Positions 25,098 through 36,275 of a stretch of DNA of 64,000 nt are shown in pieces. A program made the position numbers and the translations under genes. The notes below the pieces were generated by a model. It saw nothing but the letters and a program-made list of their open reading frames with translations. It had not been told where the DNA came from and made no database searches. The first letter of the stretch is position 1. Each line of letters begins with the position of its first letter. The stretch is from Ophioderma brevispina. Lineage: Eukaryota > Echinodermata > Ophiuroidea > Amphilepidida > Ophiodermatidae. The stretch spans positions 1-64,000 of the forward strand of contig JAMKCH010084953.1 in the NCBI GenBank assembly GCA_023653785.1, given 5' to 3'.

Positions 25098-26022
25098 AAG
25101 TGTGAGTTCAAATGATTGTCCCAAATATATGATTTTTTCTAGTTCAAACTGTGCAAGGTTGCTCTTAAAATTGTAACCTAGTTCAAACGTATATTTAATA
25201 GCTTTCAAGGAATGTTAGTTATTCAATTTGGTTCACTAGGCAATCAATGCTGCACTCATTAAATAACAAGGCCCACTCAGATTTGCCTTTGACAAGATTC
25301 TATGGATTTGGGTTATCGAAGCACAGATTTCAATTGGGGATAAAGCAATGTATGCTTTAACACTGGTGGATAAATGTAATAAATGCCACAAGGAGTATAA
25401 CAACAGGGCCAGGATTATGCAGAGAGGGAACCAAAAGCAAGGCTCCCAAGATTCAGTAGTTCAACGCACCTTCATGGCCCAGAAATGGTGCATTCCCCAG
25501 ATTGGTTCCTTCAGGATATGGAGCTGGTCCACAAAGGCAAGTGTACGACAGACTGGAGCAGTTGTTTCCGAGCTGAGTCACGCTGGATATGGAGTCGACA
25601 TGGCCACCACGCTCCCCTGACCTTACCCCTCTGGACTTTTTTCTTTGGGTAGTCAAATTACAGGTTTTGTTTTTTTTTTTAAAAAAGGATGGTCCTCCAG
25701 CATCTCTTCAAGAACTAAGACAATGATTCAGGACACGTTCCGTTGCCCTTCATCGCACACGAATGGTCAGAAGAGCCATGTACAATATGAGCGTTCAGAG
25801 CCCAACGTGCTTAAACAATCAAAGCCTCCACATTGAGAGAAGAAGAGCCCTGACTTTAGAGAAAACTGAATGGACTCTGTGCTTGGAACAGTTTTGTGAG
25901 AAGATTAAGAAGGGAACAGGAAGAAAAGAAGGGCACATCAATTATCTTAGTGTAAAATCATTCTGATTTTACCGAAAGCAAACAAATTTTTGAAATGTCT
26001 TATGTTTGTGTTTACTCCAACA
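25098..26022 (+). mobile_element. Tc1/mariner-like element, truncated copy A
   Basis: Begins after TA with AAGTGTGAGTTC and ATGATTGTCCC, matching the 5' end of the full-length neighbour at 27627. It carries a broken transposase (25348-25966) and stops at the duplication junction, so the 3' terminal repeat is missing. Confidence 0.6.
25348..25966 (+). pseudogene. Tc1/mariner-family transposase fragment, copy A
   Basis: Degenerate plus-strand frames matching the C-terminal half of a DDE transposase of the IS630-Tc1-mariner superfamily. Across 25500-25700 broken frames correspond to VYDxLEQ, then the region around the third catalytic acid (WPPxxPDLTPLDFFxWG, clearer in copy B), and at 25688-25720 a GPPASLQ-like piece. 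The homologous phrase FMAQKWCIPQ opens this stretch in both copies. Stops and frameshifts abolish function. In an intact element the enzyme cuts and pastes at TA dinucleotides. Confidence 0.6.
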
Positions 26023-26030
26023 GACATTTC

Positions 26031-28535
26031 ATAAGGGGTGTAAGGCAAGCGATTTCAAACCCAGGTATTCGTTAAACATGGTAAAATAGAGTCTTTGGGG
26101 GTGGAGGGGTCACTCCAACATGAAATTCCATAGGTGTGGTACGTCTAGCGATTTCAAACCCAGATGCATTCGGTACCAGGAAAAATTAGAGGTCTTGGGT
26201 TAGAGACAGCCAAATTGCCCATAATCGGTGTTGTATTTGGACGAAGAAATATGCTAAATTATAAAAAAGTCGAAATTTTGCTTTTTTTAAGTTTTTTATT
26301 TTTTTCTTTGAATTTTCAAATTCTCCAAACATAGGGGCCGTTGTGTGAGAGTTGGCACATCTTTAAAAATATGGCATCTTTGGGGACAATGAGGCCTGAA
26401 AATGGGGGTCTAAACACCTTATATGCATTTTCCTGCAGTGTGATAACATATGTAAATTAGGTCATGAATAAAATGTTCAACTCATTATGTCAAATTTGTT
26501 TTGTACAGGTTGAAGAAGAACGCATGAAATTACAGATTGATAGCTTGTAAACTTCCTACAAATGCAAATTTAATAAGAATCTCAAATATGTTCATTTTTT
26601 TGCACAAATAGGCAAATTAGGCCTATGTAACATTTCATACACTCACTCTCTTCATAGTTTTGTTGTACAGGTTTGAAGGGAAACCAAAACATTTCAGACT
26701 GATAGCTTTAAACTTCTCCAAAATGCAAGAAATAACAAAACTCTTAAATTGTGCACATTTTTTGGTTAAAATAAAAAATTATGTTTATTAGGCCAATTTT
26801 TAAAGCATTAAATTAGCTCATTTGGTTTTCATAATTACTTTGTTTTTTATGCATCAAAAAAGAATAATTCCCTGAAATTTTCAGATTGTTTTTGCATTGT
26901 GATTTTCAAAAACATGCAACATTTTGCTCATTTTTTTGGTTCAAATATGCTATTAGGGTAAAAGTAAGGCTATCGACTAGACTCTGTTGCTGCAATTCTG
27001 TATATGAAGTGTTATTAAGAGAAAAATCCTGAAGTTGCAGAATATAGTGTGTAATTTTCTTAAAGTACCTCTATTTTAGAAATGGTTATTTTCGTAAAGC
27101 TTGGGGTTCATTAAAAACCTAAATTTCAACATTTTTTCCTCAAAAATTAATTCCAATTAGTGGGTAATGGAGAATAATACTTGAATGTATGTAATCTGTA
27201 GGTTAATATATCTGAACTAACCTAAAAAAATCAGTGTATCCCTTTTATCGTTTAGATTCTGTACATATTTCTTTGTGTTGAAAGAGGACACTACCATGGT
27301 GACATGGCAAAATAGAAAATAAAGATGACCTTATGACACTGTTCTCCAAATGACTGTTATGTTGCGAGTAAAAACTTTGTAAGTTTTTTGCAACGAAATG
27401 TCCGATTTCAAAAATTCTGAAGTGTTCTAGAGTTTGCTGAAGAGTCTCCTCTTTCACATCAATACATTTTAAATCCACAGATGCAGACACTTATTTTCAC
27501 CTGAACTGCCTAGTAAATGGACAACGGAAAAAGTGATACATTTACAAATCAAAATTGAACAAACAAGCTCAAGCTTTCCAGTGGTTATCCTTTTCTACCA
27601 CAGCTTAGTCTACCTATGTGCCTATAAAAGTGTGAGTCAAAAAAGATTGTTCCCCAATATCCTGATTTTTTTCTATCAACCTGTGGCAAGGTAGCTCCCT
27701 TAAATTGTAACTATTCAAAGTATATTTAAAATAGCTTTCAAGGAATTTTTAGTTATTCAATTGGGTTCACTAGTCAATCAATTCTGCACTCATTAAATAA
27801 AGGCCCCTCAGATTTACCTTTGTACAATATTCTATTGATTTGGTTATCGAAGCACAGATTTTCAATGGGATACCGAATGTATGCTTTACACACTGGGTGG
27901 ATACTGGTATAAATGCCCAATGAGTAACACAGCCGGAATTATCAGAGAGAACCAAAAGCAATGGCTCCCAATATTCAGTAGCTCACCACCTTCATGGCCC
28001 AGAAATGGTGCATTCCCCAGGCTTTGGTTCCGAACAGGGGAAAAGTAAGGGGACTTTCAGATGGAGCTGGTCCACCAAGGCAAGTGTACGACAACCTGGA
28101 GCAGTTGGTTTCCGAGCCTGAGTCATCATCTTGGATCAGGGAGTCGAATGGCCACCCGCGCCCCCTGACCTTACCCCGCTGGACTTTTTCTTTTGGGGTT
28201 ATGTCAAATTACAAGGTGTACAAGGATGGTCCTCCAGCATCTCTTCAACAACTAACATGCATTCAGACACGTTCCGTGCCCTTTCTTCGCACACAATGTC
28301 CAGAAGAAGCCTTACAATATGAGAGCGAGCCAGCCGTGCTTAAACAATCAAAGCCTCCACATTGAGAGAAGCGCCTTGACTTTAGAAAACTGAATGGAAC
28401 TCTGTGCTGACAGTTTTGTGATGAAGATTTAAGAAGGGGAACAGAAGAAGAGAGCCATCAATCTTATTTTTAACATCATCTGAGTTTACCGAAAGCAAAC
28501 AAATTTTGAAATGTCTTTATGGTTTGTGTACTCTA
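26031..28535 (+). repeat. Tandem segmental duplication, copy B
   Basis: Second copy of the block at 23490-26022, in direct orientation with only about 10 bases between them. It is followed by sequence (28536-29875) absent from copy A, which contains the remainder of the Tc1/mariner-like element. Confidence 0.85.
27960..28480 (+). pseudogene. Tc1/mariner-family transposase fragment, copy B
   Basis: Broken plus-strand frames give the clearest DDE signature in the window. VYDNLEQLVS (near 28087) is followed by WPPAPPDLTPLDFFFWGYVK (near 28150-28210), the classic block holding the third catalytic aspartate. A neighbouring frame continues KVYKDGPPASLQQL (near 28215-28255), the usual next block. 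Downstream LKQSKPPH (28340-28365) is shared with copy A and followed by a stop. Frame changes within 30 bp show decay. The family is IS630-Tc1-mariner; the exact clade is not determined. Confidence 0.72.
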
Positions 28536-29109
28536 CAGCATCAAAGGTGCAATTGTTTTTAAACATTTGTTTCATTAAGCTGAATGCGGGGGAAAAGTGC
28601 AATTCTGTTATCTTCTGAAAATTATTAAGTTATGATTAATGCAACAACAAGTGCAATTCTATTTTGACTGCTTAGAATTCTTCAAGGTTGGAATGAACTC
28701 ATTTTTAATTATTAACTAAGGCAAAACAAAAAGATATTGAAAAATACACACCAAAACAGGTTTCAATTTAAGTGATACACCTTAGTTGGCCAAAGGTCAG
28801 GCTTTTTGGGAACAACTTTCTTTTATGATAAATATTATAATTTTGTGCTTCAATATTTCTATGTGGTAAAATTGTACAAACAAGAAAAGTTTCTGCCTGT
28901 CTTGTTTTTCTGGATCTCTGGGTTTGTGAATTACAATGTTAACATGTTTACTGTACTAACTTTGTACACGCGGCATTTCAGGAGCCCTCTAAAATGAGGC
29001 CATAACTTGAAAATGGAATGCATGAATCTCTGGATTTTTGACATGGTGATGAGAACTAAATATGGTTAATATACAGTATATAAATATTCTAACAAGGCGA
29101 ACTTGTATT

Positions 29110-29700
29110 TACGCGATGGTAAGGAATAAGATGACATTGCATAACTAAACCGACATAGCATGGTCACACAAACGATGTATGGCATAAGCCTTTAATGTAG
29201 CGAAGGGGAATTTTGCCAATCTGATGTACCGTTTCAGTAAACATTTAATTGCGCTATGTAATTGAGCTATTTGCTAACCAAGCCGCATAACTATACGCAC
29301 AGCTCATGTTAAACATAAAAGAGTATGGCATAAGCCGTTTCATGTAGCAAAAGGAATTTTGAACATCGATGTACCGTTTCAGTGAAAAGTAATTGGGCAA
29401 TTTAATTGCTCAGATGCAACCTAGCTGCAATACATAGTGCACTTTCAAAGTGCGAACACCAATGCATGCCAAAATGATTCATGTGGCAAAAGAATTTGCA
29501 AATATATGTGCCCGTTTCCTGTGATACATTATGTATAGTGAATTAGCTCATTTGCAATACCTAATTAACCGCCCTATATATGCACTTCAAAATCACAGAA
29601 ACGATGATGCCATTAATTGCACTTTCTTGAAGCGAAGGAATTTGTGTGCCCGATATAGTGTTTCAAAGATACAGCATACCGGGTTAACATTTTATCAACG
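29110..29700. repeat. Diverged tandem repeat, unit about 145 bp
   Basis: Four units carry ATGGCATAAGCC-type words (near 29178, 29324, 29466 and 29606 in diverged form), then GCNAAAGGAATTTTG and GATGTACCGTTTCAGT. They lie inside the Tc1/mariner-like element. Confidence 0.6.
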
Positions 29701-29875
29701 GAATCACAGCTAACATTTTTATCACAGATTCAGGGTTAACATTTTTCTCACCGACATACGGAGGACCAGAGCCCATTTCATAATCCCCGTTTCGAACTTA
29801 GTTCGGCAGCGACAAAGGTTACACATATTTTTTAATTTTTGTTTCATTGGGGAACAATCATTGTGACTCACACTG

Positions 29876-32399
29876 TATGAGTTTTAATCCACAGTTGAAC
29901 CTACTTCTATCTTAAATGACACAAATATCCACCGACGCATGAGAACTTAACAAAATCTAAAAAATGAGACAAAATCTGTGTTAAAAATCAGGGTTGTGTA
30001 TTTAATAAAAATATGTAGAGGAACTATCAAGAAAAGGAGTCATTGATATGTCGTTTTTGATCCGGACAAACCACTTTGAACCGTTTCTTACAGGGAACCA
30101 CGACTGGAAAAAGTGCCCACCGTCAATGGTGCATGCTAGTATTCACGGTCTAGGTAGCTCAAAAAATTTGGGGATAAACCATTTTCATGATGATCAGGTA
30201 GGATACCCTATCAAAAAAAATTATACCCACACATTACCCCTGCCCCAGAATTCTGGTTAGAGACACTACCATTTAACAATAGAATCTTGGGTATGTTCTG
30301 GGTGTGAGCCTACTAAATTCTGTGTGTGCTGGGGTGGATATTTGGAATAACGCCAGTCCTACCCAAGGACACTTTGAACCAGATATTCACTTCCCCAGAA
30401 ACCTTCAATCAATAGTAGGTGAGTAGTTAAGTACCTTAATCAAGTAGTTCATAGAGTTTTCTCTAAGAGGTGTGTATCCTATTTAAACTAATTTGCTGTC
30501 AAAATTGAGGAAATGATCAAGGACAAGGTTGAAGTGTTACTGCATGATCTTGTAAAGGTGTTTCTCCTGAAAGGCGAGTTGTTTACAATGAACTACTGGC
30601 AAAGGCAAGGTGCTTCTTAACAATAAGATATTGAGGGGCATTACCTGGACCGATTTAGCTAAATTTGGTTCAAAATGATGGATGGTTTCCAGTGTTTTCC
30701 AGCTCATTGTGTTGAAAGGTTGAATGACTTTGCCAAGATCCCAATTTGGGCTACTTGGTGGACACTGTGATTGTTTCCAGGTGGTTTATTAGATGATTCT
30801 AGGTGTTTTTTAGCTAATTGGTGGTGGTATGCCAGGACCTCGATGCAGCTCTTTGTTTCAAACAACACTTTAAAACACAAAAGTGGACATATGGATGGTT
30901 CCAGAGGTTCAATGGTTGATGACCAGTCCTGGACCCAAAATTGGCTCATTTGGTTTCAAAAATTATCAGGGCAAAAAAATGATTTTTAAACAAAACTGGT
31001 TTACTTTGGATGGTAACCAGAATCAACTGACAAAGTCACAACAATCGGGGGAAAAGATTACTTGAATATAAAATCAAGGGTTGATGTAAATGAAAAGTTT
31101 ATTGATGAGTTCTTGCTGACACATACTTTAAGACCAATCCACCAATTAATGATGTTAATTTGAAGAGCTATAAAATGTAAATGGATATTTTAAAAAGTAG
31201 CTTGCCCCATTTTATAGATTAATTTTAGCGGTAATTTGACAGCTACATAAACAAACTTATTGTAATGGGAAAGTATAGAAAAAAAATGACGGCCTAAATT
31301 ATTATGAACTTAAATTAAAAATGCAATAAATGCAATCAAATGTAAAATTTGCTGACGGAATTGTGTGCTACAAACAATATGGTGCTTTTTCAGGATTTCA
31401 GTACGTCCTGCTGAAGATCATAGTCCAAATGAAAAAAGGTAAGTTCATAAAAAATTCTCAAAATAAGGTTTCTTTGACAGCCAAGAGTCAAACACTAACC
31501 TCTTTCACTAAAGTCAAATTGGAACCAAGATTTGCTCCGTATATTGTGCATGTTTGTCTGGACCGTGCTGTAGCTAGTAAGTTAATGTTATCTTCAACAT
31601 TACTATAATACATGATTGTACAGTTGAACCTGACATAGATTTATACATTAGGAGAGTACTGAAAGAACCAAGGTCATAATTGAGATCACAAGGCAGAACA
31701 ACCCTGAAGTTGGCAGCCTGGATTTCAAGGTAATTGTCATTAAATCAAGTCCATTTAAACATAGCAACAAGATATGCGGAGGTAAGGTAATTAGATAAGT
31801 GGCTTAACTAGAGTCATTAGTCAATGTATCATTGTTGACAAACCCACTTATGTTTAATTGGCATTGTCAAGAGCCTGTATTGGTTTGGTCTGGGCAGGTC
31901 TGGGTGGGACCCAGACTATCCTGGGCGCAGCTTGGGTTAGCTGGGTTAGCTTGGGCTGATCCTGTGATCCCTGGACCACTAGAGTCATTACCAAGTAAAC
32001 TCCCCAAAGGACGGTGAGCAGATTGAATAAGAAAGAAAAAATTTTGTTAGGGTAATATTTAAGCAGAATGTTAGCTTTTAGTTAAGGCTGCGGATGTTCC
32101 ATTGAGAAAATGACATTTTCATCTCGCCAATTTTGTACAGGAACGAAATGGACTTGTAGTTACGGTGTGAAACCTGGGAACTGTATCCAGAATAACTTGC
32201 ATAATATACGCTATTAAAACCATTATTGAACCATATGGAGTGTTTTATGGGGGAAAAGAAGAATTAAATAAAAATAACCATAAAACAATTAAAGGGGTCC
32301 AACGAGAGATTGTGAGGCGCCCAAATATTGTGTATAATCGTGATTTCAATCGAGTAGACCACCCAATAGGTTCTTACCTTGATTATACTCCGAAAGTCT
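29876..32399. other. No recognised gene
   Basis: Moderately AT-rich sequence. Short frames such as 31330-31608 (+) show no known domain. A G/T-biased patch with repeated TCTGGG and TTGGGTTAGC words lies at 31885-31960. Confidence 0.4.
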
Positions 32400-32650
32400 T
32401 CAAAAGAGAGGAAAACATGTGATTTTGATTTGCTATATTTCACTGTAAAAATAGGCTGACTTTTGTATTTGCTCCTATACGAAATTAGAACTTGCACCAT
32501 ATTGTACCAACGAAACCTTTCTCAGCTTCATCTTTCAGATGGGTATATTTTTGATGGAAGGCATTACATCAGGCAAAAAAATCAGAACTTTCGATTTTTT
32601 TTTAGGGACACCGATATGTGAACTCTCTCGTTGCACCTTTAAAAGCTTTT
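32400..32650 (+). repeat. Dispersed repeat family, copy 1
   Basis: Reads TTTGCTATATTTCA, AGGCTGA, TTTTGTATTTGCTCC, TACGAAATTAGAA, ACATCAGG, GACACC and ends CTCTCGTTGCACCTTTAA. The same ordered words occur at 34570-34815 (+), in reverse at 62040-62290, and as a truncated reverse copy at 57081-57175. AAAGGTGCAACGAGAGA may be one terminus. The family is unidentified. Confidence 0.7.
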
Positions 32651-33939
32651 GTCTGACCATGCGCTATTTGAAATTCGCGCTACGTATATGGGATAGGTAT
32701 TTGTGTTGTGAGATACGGCACGGCACCGTAGTTGTCATACACTTCAAGCATTGATTGCTTTCATATGTGGTATTGCCTATGGCATGTGTGACCTTAACGT
32801 GCCGGTCGCATCGGCATAAATGTTATACACTAGAGCGATTTGTAAAATGCACTGGCAGACTAGATGGTTTTAATTCATTGTTAGGGTTATATACATTCGT
32901 TTTTCTATGAAACCACTCGATAGGTGGTCAATAATTATTTTATAGTAATATGGTTTAATATTGTTCGCTGTATGTGGTTCTTCCTGTAAGTGGGTTCTGA
33001 TCTCATGATTGATATTCTGAGTTTTGGTAAGGAGATAGAAATGAAATGAGCGCGTTTTACTCCTAAGTCATAAAAATTCTGGCATCCGACTGAAGTTCAT
33101 ACATTGAGTGATCTAAACCAGAAATGAACTTTCCTTGGACTTAAAATTCACAAAGAGGTCCATATAAAAGCTTATAGAAGAAACCATTATGATGCATACC
33201 AGCATCTTTTCAGTGACTTGTACAACCCAAATTCTGTTTTCGGATCATAGGTACAAAACTAAAGGTGGGTGATGACTCAATGGATAACCTCCGTACCCCA
33301 CTTACTCCATCGAAAAGTGAGGTTTGTTTGGTATCAGAAGATGATTCATTATTTTTTTTCTATTACCCCAGCAATGTTAAGTCCAGGAAATGTTTTCATT
33401 TGATATATAACAAAAACGTTTCCAAATGTGGTCCATTAATTATACAGTTCGAATGGGGGGGGCCCACCAGTTTAGTACCACCATTTATGCTTTACTATCA
33501 ACGGCTTCTTGACCGATTTATTTATTTAACCCCCGATTTTAAATAATAAGACGGTTTTTAATGAAAATCGGATCATGATTCATTTACTCACCTTCAGTTA
33601 ATATCTGTTTCCAAAACAGTTAGAAACGAGGTAAAAATGAATCAAACGTGCCAATTGCTTGGTAGAGATTTATACAAATGCAGAAATGTTTATGAGAAAT
33701 TTTATTTACAAAATACTAACATAAATACCTTTGTGTTTATTCACAAGCACAAAAAGAGTGATTGGTAAAGGACATACACACCTGTGTCCAATTGTTCTTG
33801 TGCCACTATTGTTTGCACTTTACACTCAAACCTAGAAGATTATCTCCTCGGACCAAGTTTTAACAATCATTATTAACTAAGCGCAAAAGAGATTTTGAGG
33901 CACCAAGATGTGTCATAATAGGTCTAATGTCATATTACA
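32651..33939. other. No recognised gene
   Basis: No convincing exon, RNA gene or element terminus seen. The frame at 33265-33546 has no recognisable domain. Confidence 0.4.
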
Positions 33940-34508
33940 CTGGCACAAAAAGGATCTCGGCATGTTTTGCGATCAGTATTGTGCCAAAAGGCAGACCATT
34001 TTGAAAGTTTTCGAAATATAACATTTTGTTGCCTATGTCTTGCTCTTTCAGTTAACACCGCTGTTAAAAAAGGCGTGCAAAAATGGCTGAATAGAGTGCC
34101 GAAAGACGACAAATCCCCCCAAACCAAAAGTTGCATGTTTTTGGATTTTTCAATGGTCATGATGTGGTACAACGCAATAATACGTGGTATTGATTTTACA
34201 CAAAGAGGTTTTCCAACTGAGTGAGCGAGAAAAGCCCTACTTGAATATGTGTTATTTGAGGTCGCGTGATCGTGTCCAGTACACTGCAATGACCATTTGA
34301 AAAATCCCAAACTGCAACTTTTGGTTTTTGGGGGTTTGCGTTCTATCGGGCGGTCTATCTCGGCCATTTCTTCACGCTTTTTTACAAGCAAGGTATTAAA
34401 TAAAGAGCAAGGACCTAGACAAAATATGTATATTTCGAAATCTTTCAAAATGGTAGGACTTGGGCAAATACTGATCGAAAAACATGCCGAGATACTTTTT
34501 GTGTCCAG
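33940..34508. mobile_element. Long-inverted-repeat (foldback) MITE
   Basis: Left arm starts CTGGCACAAAAAGGATCTCG and runs to about 34170. The right arm is its reverse complement, ending CGAGATACTTTTTGTGTCCAG. Arms of about 220 bp match along their length (CATTTTGAAAG, TTTCGAAATATA, ACCAAAAGTTGCA) around a spacer of about 120 bp. A target duplication is not certain. A 172-codon minus-strand frame crossing the element is a by-product of its structure. Confidence 0.8.
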
Positions 34509-34569
34509 TTAGATTAGACACTTAATAGATTTCCTTGCCTTGTATTTCGCTAGAGAAATGTCTTTAAAA

Positions 34570-34815
34570 GAGAGAAAAAGGCGATATGGATTTGCTTATA
34601 TTTCATAGAAAACATCGGCTGAATTTTGTATTTGCTCCATACGAATTAAAAATTTCACAATTTTTTGTACCAAGAAACATTTCTCGGCTTAATCGTTTCA
34701 TGGGGTAGTATGTTTGATGGAAAATCTTTACATCAGGGAAAATCAGGATAATATTTTTTAAGTGACACCCGAATGTAAAAATCTCTCGTTGCCACGTATC
34801 TTTGTCTTGGTAGTC
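34570..34815 (+). repeat. Dispersed repeat family, copy 2
   Basis: Same ordered words as 32400-32650 (GGATTTGCTTATATTTCAT, GGCTGAATTTTGTATTTGC, TACGAATTAAAA, CATCAGGGAAAATCAG, ATCTCTCGTTGCC). It is preceded by AAATGTCTTTAAAA, shared with the copy at 62040-62290. Confidence 0.7.
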
Positions 34816-34958
34816 CAAATAAAGAATTCTACTCTATATCAGAATAAAATGCCCGCGTATCGTCTGATCTGATGGATTTGTTTAATAGCTCTCAATGAAA
34901 ATAACAATTAAGTGACACATACACAAATATTCAGTGCCGAGATTTCTCAACACAATGC

Positions 34959-35457
34959 TTACAAGTACCAAATACATAGTGTTCTTTTACTACCTTCCAT
35001 TTCGAAACAGGCTCGTTGCATTTCAATATGAGAATTCATCAGTCTCATTGTGCTACAATGTGTGACACAAGAATCTAATCTCTTTTTGGAAAATGGGGCG
35101 GTCCTTTGGTTTTGGGTGTTGAGTGTAATATCAGGTTTGTGCCATGATGTTCCTCGTTCATTATCGTTGGCAAATTTGAGGAACACCAATTCTGCTGTGG
35201 CATTGTCCCATCCAGTGAAGTTGTCCTTGATTTTTGGAGCCACTTAGTGTTCTCCTTTGAATCATCATCTCCATGTTCTCTATTACCGACGGTAGTGCTT
35301 TTACAACCTTTTTGTGAAGTTTCTTCTCATCCTTGGTCACGGATCGCGTCCAGCCCATAGTGATGGATAAAAGATTGCTTAAATTCAATTTTGTGAGATC
35401 CTTTGTTTGATGTGCCACACATTCAATCACGCTATAGAATTTCTTAACATCTTTCAT
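34959..35457 (-). CDS. Unrecognised minus-strand reading frame, possibly one frameshift
   Basis: A frame from ATG at 35457 reads MKDVKKFYSVIECVAH and stays open to about 35245. A second frame then continues PKIKDNFTGWDNATAELVF to a stop at 34959. Codon use is ordinary and the composition lysine-rich and soluble-looking, about 165 residues if joined by one frameshift. ATAATTT near 35490 could be a TATA-like element upstream of the ATG. I recognise no family. It could be a host exon, a decayed transposon ORF or chance. The MITE at 35705-36026 and another minus-strand frame (36036-36275) lie upstream. Confidence 0.25.
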
Positions 35458-35704
35458 TACACTCTCTACTCTTAACTATACACCAAATTATATCAAACCT
35501 CCGGCCAACAACTCATAATAAGCACACAGCACAAATGATAGAACTACTGTTTGACTGAGGCATTTAGAAAATTTGTGTGGTTGTGAACTTGTGATGGAAT
35601 AAATTTGCATGTTGGAAATTGCACCCATGTACGTTATGATGATTATCGCTCGCATTATATGTGGTATTTTAGACTGGGCAGTGGCTTGTTTAAATTCACT
35701 GAAA

Positions 35705-36026
35705 TGAAAGGGGAATTAACTGCAGATAACAATACCATTCCCTCTTAATACTAGTTGAAACAAGCAGAAACAGGCACCTAGCAAGCACATAGCAAGCTGA
35801 AACAAGCTAAAGCAAGCTATAAAATAACCAAGCACTTGAATAACAATAGAACCACTTGAGGGCACTCAAGTGAAGTACTTAGCTTCAAAGTGCTTGTTTA
35901 TCAAGTGGTTTTGCTTGTTTTCTTTTTTGTTTGAGCTTGCTTTGGAATGTTATAGCTTGGTTCTGGTTTGATTTTAGTTTGTCTTGGAATAAGTTTTATT
36001 GTTAGTTGATGTTAATTCCCCTTTCA
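35705..36026. mobile_element. Palindromic MITE, 322 bp
   Basis: Perfect 16-bp inverted ends TGAAAGGGGAATTAAC, with the complementarity continuing weakly inward. CAAGC/GCTTG-rich arms pair around ACTTGAGGGCACTCAAGT. The whole element can fold as one hairpin. No target duplication was resolved. Confidence 0.8.
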
Positions 36027-36035
36027 ACCAGAGGA

Positions 36036-36275
36036 TTAGAGGCCAAGACATTTTTTCACAATCAAGCACTTTATGTTAGCAGTGTTTGCAGTGTTACACT
36101 TGATGTATTCACAGTGTTGTCTGCCAGCTCTAGTGGTTATTTTCATTTGCTGTGGAGCACCACCAAATTTTGTTTTGGTTAGTCCAGAGAAGATGTAAGG
36201 AAGAGGAGATGTATCGCCAGGCACTTCAAAGACTATATGTGTGCGACCGCGGGAGGTTCCGCTATTGAATTTCAA
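36036..36275 (-). CDS. Unrecognised minus-strand reading frame
   Basis: An open frame of 79 codons. Residues include GDTSPLPYIFSGLTKTKFGG, an HCEYIKC pair of cysteines and a C-terminal CLIVKKCLGL, ending ten bases from the MITE. Codon use is unremarkable. A possible acceptor AG (CAATAG on the minus strand, near 36262) would make this an exon rather than a start. No family recognised; it may be unrelated to the frame at 34959-35457. Confidence 0.2.
   Translation of the reverse strand: MKFNSGTSRGRTHIVFEVPGDTSPLPYIFSGLTKTKFGGAPQQMKITTRAGRQHCEYIKCNTANTANIKCLIVKKCLGL

Larger units (their letters stand above)
23490..26022 (+). repeat. Tandem segmental duplication, copy A
   Basis: About 2.5 kb that recurs collinearly at 26031-28535. 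Landmarks in the same order in both copies: GGGGTGTAAGGC with GCGATTTCAAACCCAG (twice near the start), AGACAGCCAAATTGCCC or a near form, GAAGAAGAACGCATGAAAT-like sequence, TGTCCGATTTCAAAAATTC, the 5' end of a Tc1/mariner-like element, and AGTTTACCGAAAGCAAACAA-like sequence at the end. Copies differ by frequent one-base indels. Copy A ends inside the transposon. Confidence 0.85.
27627..29875 (+). mobile_element. Tc1/mariner-like element with both inverted ends
   Basis: The left end is AAAGTGTGAGTCA followed by GATTGTTCCCCAAT (27627-27658). The right end, reverse-complemented, is CAGTGTGAGTCA followed by GATTGTTCCCCAAT (29846-29875). Both flanks have TA, the target used by this superfamily. Inside are a broken transposase C-terminal half (27960-28480) and a diverged tandem repeat (about 29110-29700). 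Only about 500 bp separate the left end from the third-acid motif, too little for a full transposase N-terminus. This copy is therefore deleted or was non-autonomous. Confidence 0.65.

Noticed and set aside
33930..34448. Minus-strand frame of 172 codons, the longest in the window
   Set aside because: It coincides with the foldback MITE at 33940-34508 and has no recognisable domain; the arms explain the long frame.
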